Assembly: GCA_964614375.1 (NCBI GenBank)
Contig: CAZTLI010000343.1
Coordinates: 1-6,117, forward strand
DNA length: 6,117 bases
DNA from: CAZTLI01 sp964614375
GTDB lineage: Bacteria > Chloroflexota > Anaerolineae > Aggregatilineales > Phototrophicaceae
Direction of reading: 5' to 3'
In this document: one piece after another, positions 4,820 to 6,117 of the stretch
How the letters are laid out: every line of letters starts with the position of its first letter
How positions within the stretch are numbered: position 1 is the first letter of the stretch
The notes under the pieces: generated by a model
What the model was told of the DNA's origin: nothing
The model's input: the letters and a program-made list of their open reading frames with translations, nothing else
The model's database searches: none
Program-made: the position numbers and the translations under genes

Positions 4820-6117
4820 CTATGGCACGGTGAAGGGCACGACATAGGGCTGCTGCACGACACCGCCGTTATGATCGACCACGACCAGTCGCAGTTGATA
4901 ACTCCCCGACGGCAGCGCGGGCAGCACATCCAACTGTCCATCGACCACCGGGTTATAGTGAACCTCGTTGATGGTCGTCCAGACGCTGAACTGCCCCCCC
5001 AGCACTTCAAATTTATAGAACTGTACCTGATCGGCACTAAATTGCACCGTGCCCGTTATCGGCACTGCGCCGCTGATGGACTGACCCGGCGCTGGCGACG
5101 TGATGACCGCCGTCACGACAGCTGGGCCATATTGAATCGGGGGTTGCAGCAGTTCCTGTGTGCAGTCAATCGTTGGCAGGAAAGCCAATCCCTGTGATTG
5201 CGAATAGCGTTCAGCTTCGACAGCATCCCGCTGCGACGTGACCGGCGGCGCGAGGAACAACTGCACTTGCGCGCCTGTCGCCTGTGGAATCAGACTATCG
5301 GGCACGCGGCAGTACAGCGGTGCAGGGGGTGCGAGTTCACCCGCGCCCACATTGAATTGAATCGCCCCGCCGACTTCTGGCGCAAGTCGATAGACCAGCG
5401 CCCGATAGATACCCGGTTCGGTCTGCTGGATGTTTCCCGGCAGCGACTGTGACGGTTGGGCAGGCGGATAGTAGAGTTGGCCTGTTTCGTCGGGGATAGC
5501 GGCGGGACTATCCAAAAACCATTCGTTATAGGTCGATGGACAGCCTGTAGCCGGGTCGCGCAGCACACGCACATTGCACACCACCCGCAATGACAAGCCC
5601 GGCGGCGGCGTAATTTGATCGGACAGCAGCTGCCCATTGACCGCGAACGCCCCCAGCATCGACGGATTGTTGTAAATCGTCGTCATGATCGTGTTCCAGA
5701 TGGGCGCTGCGCCGGTTAAACCGGATGAATTGACCATTGGTGTGCCGTCATTATTGCCGACCCACACACCCACAGCGACATTGCGCGTATAACCGATTGT
5801 CCAATTGTCTTTGACATCGTTGGTCGTCCCGGTCTTGACCGCCGACGCGATGCCCTGTGTATACAGCGCGCTGCGACTGCCCATCGCTTCGGAACGGGTT
5901 TGTTCGTCCGACAGTATATCGGTGATGATGAAGGCCACACGCGGGTCGAGCGCCTGTTGACCGAGGGCGCTGCGGCGGACGGTGCGCTCTGTCAGCGTGC
6001 CTTCGGGACAGCTCGATTCATATTGATAGACGATGACGCCATCGCTATCGACAATGCACAGTATCGAGGTCACAGGCACATACACCCCCTGATTGGCAAA
6101 CACGGCATAGGCGTTGG
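4820..6117 (-). CDS. Class A penicillin-binding protein (bifunctional peptidoglycan synthase), C-terminal part with Ig-like tail; N-terminus beyond the right edge
   Basis: The frame is open through the right edge; 431 residues plus the stop are visible. It is the end of a class A penicillin-binding protein, which polymerises and cross-links peptidoglycan outside the cytoplasmic membrane. Visible from the edge: AYAVFANQGVYVP (2-14), the DPRVAFIITDIL helix (57-68), KTGTTNDVKDNWTIGYT (94-110) with the transpeptidase KTGT motif, VGVWVGNNDGTPM (115-127) and SGLTGAAPIW (131-140). All of these are standard for the PBP1A-type transpeptidase domain. After it come about 290 residues: a Pro-rich middle region with cysteines at 180, 192, 269 and 318, then an Ig-like beta-sandwich (about 335-431) with VITSPAPGQSISGAVPITG and SGSYQLRLVVVD, similar in style to the C-terminal domain of PBP1C. 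The glycosyltransferase domain and the SxxK/SxN motifs must lie outside the window. Codon GTG at 6101-6103 is internal (AYAVFANQG), not a start. Confidence 0.9.
   Translation of the reverse strand, partial: NAYAVFANQGVYVPVTSILCIVDSDGVIVYQYESSCPEGTLTERTVRRSALGQQALDPRVAFIITDILSDEQTRSEAMGSRSALYTQGIASAVKTGTTNDVKDNWTIGYTRNVAVGVWVGNNDGTPMVNSSGLTGAAPIWNTIMTTIYNNPSMLGAFAVNGQLLSDQITPPPGLSLRVVCNVRVLRDPATGCPSTYNEWFLDSPAAIPDETGQLYYPPAQPSQSLPGNIQQTEPGIYRALVYRLAPEVGGAIQFNVGAGELAPPAPLYCRVPDSLIPQATGAQVQLFLAPPVTSQRDAVEAERYSQSQGLAFLPTIDCTQELLQPPIQYGPAVVTAVITSPAPGQSISGAVPITGTVQFSADQVQFYKFEVLGGQFSVWTTINEVHYNPVVDGQLDVLPALPSGSYQLRLVVVDHNGGVVQQPYVVPFTVP

Noticed and set aside
6101..6103. GTG as the start of the penicillin-binding protein fragment
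   Set aside because: The in-frame residues before it (NAYA) continue the conserved AYAVFANQG motif, so this is an internal valine and the gene continues beyond the edge.
1..6117. CRISPR array, tRNA, insertion sequence or prophage
   Set aside because: No regularly spaced direct repeats, no cloverleaf with a TTCGA-type arm, no transposase-like protein and no phage-type gene were found on either strand.

Overview
The window reads as an ordinary chromosomal stretch from a mid-GC, free-living bacterium. The gene set suggests Chloroflexota (Anaerolineae-like): a PF00882-type zinc-dependent phospholipase C homologue, a stand-alone elongation-factor domain II protein, and a class A penicillin-binding protein with a C-terminal Ig-like extension. 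That placement is an inference from protein style only, because the window has no rRNA or other marker gene. Five protein genes are visible, two of them cut by the window edges. I see no tRNA, rRNA, CRISPR array, transposase, phage gene or replication origin.

Left part (2-739, minus strand): the N-terminal 246 codons of a zinc-dependent phospholipase C-like protein, running off the left edge. A roughly 350-base AT-richer gap (740-1089) separates it from the divergent gene at 1090 and carries inverted repeats that look like operator half-sites. The gene at 1090-3105 (plus strand) is a complete heavy-metal P-type ATPase of the P1B-4 subclass, with SPC and HEGST membrane motifs, expected to export a divalent transition metal such as Co2+ or Fe2+. 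It carries an unusual C-x2-C-x6-C insertion in its cytoplasmic ATP-binding region.

Middle part: a 9-bp GC-rich hairpin (3131-3153) lies between the convergent ATPase and kbl genes and probably ends both transcripts. kbl (3184-4377, minus strand) is a complete PLP enzyme, glycine C-acetyltransferase / 2-amino-3-ketobutyrate CoA ligase, with a strong ribosome binding site. Upstream of it by 54 bases, same strand, is an 85-residue protein made only of an EF-Tu/EF-1A domain II-like barrel (4432-4689). The two may be co-transcribed from a candidate promoter at 4719-4749.

Right part: a perfect 9-bp palindrome (4765-4785) probably terminates the next gene and may also be a dispersed repeat. The last gene (4820-6117, minus strand) is the C-terminal part of a bifunctional peptidoglycan synthase: the transpeptidase KTGT region followed by an Ig-like tail. 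Its transglycosylase domain and active-site serine lie beyond the right edge.

Functionally the genes look like unrelated housekeeping modules (lipid or phosphoester hydrolysis, metal efflux, threonine/glycine metabolism, cell wall synthesis) rather than one system. The points most worth a second look are the cysteine insertion in the ATPase, the stand-alone elongation-factor domain beside kbl, and the palindromes in the intergenic regions.
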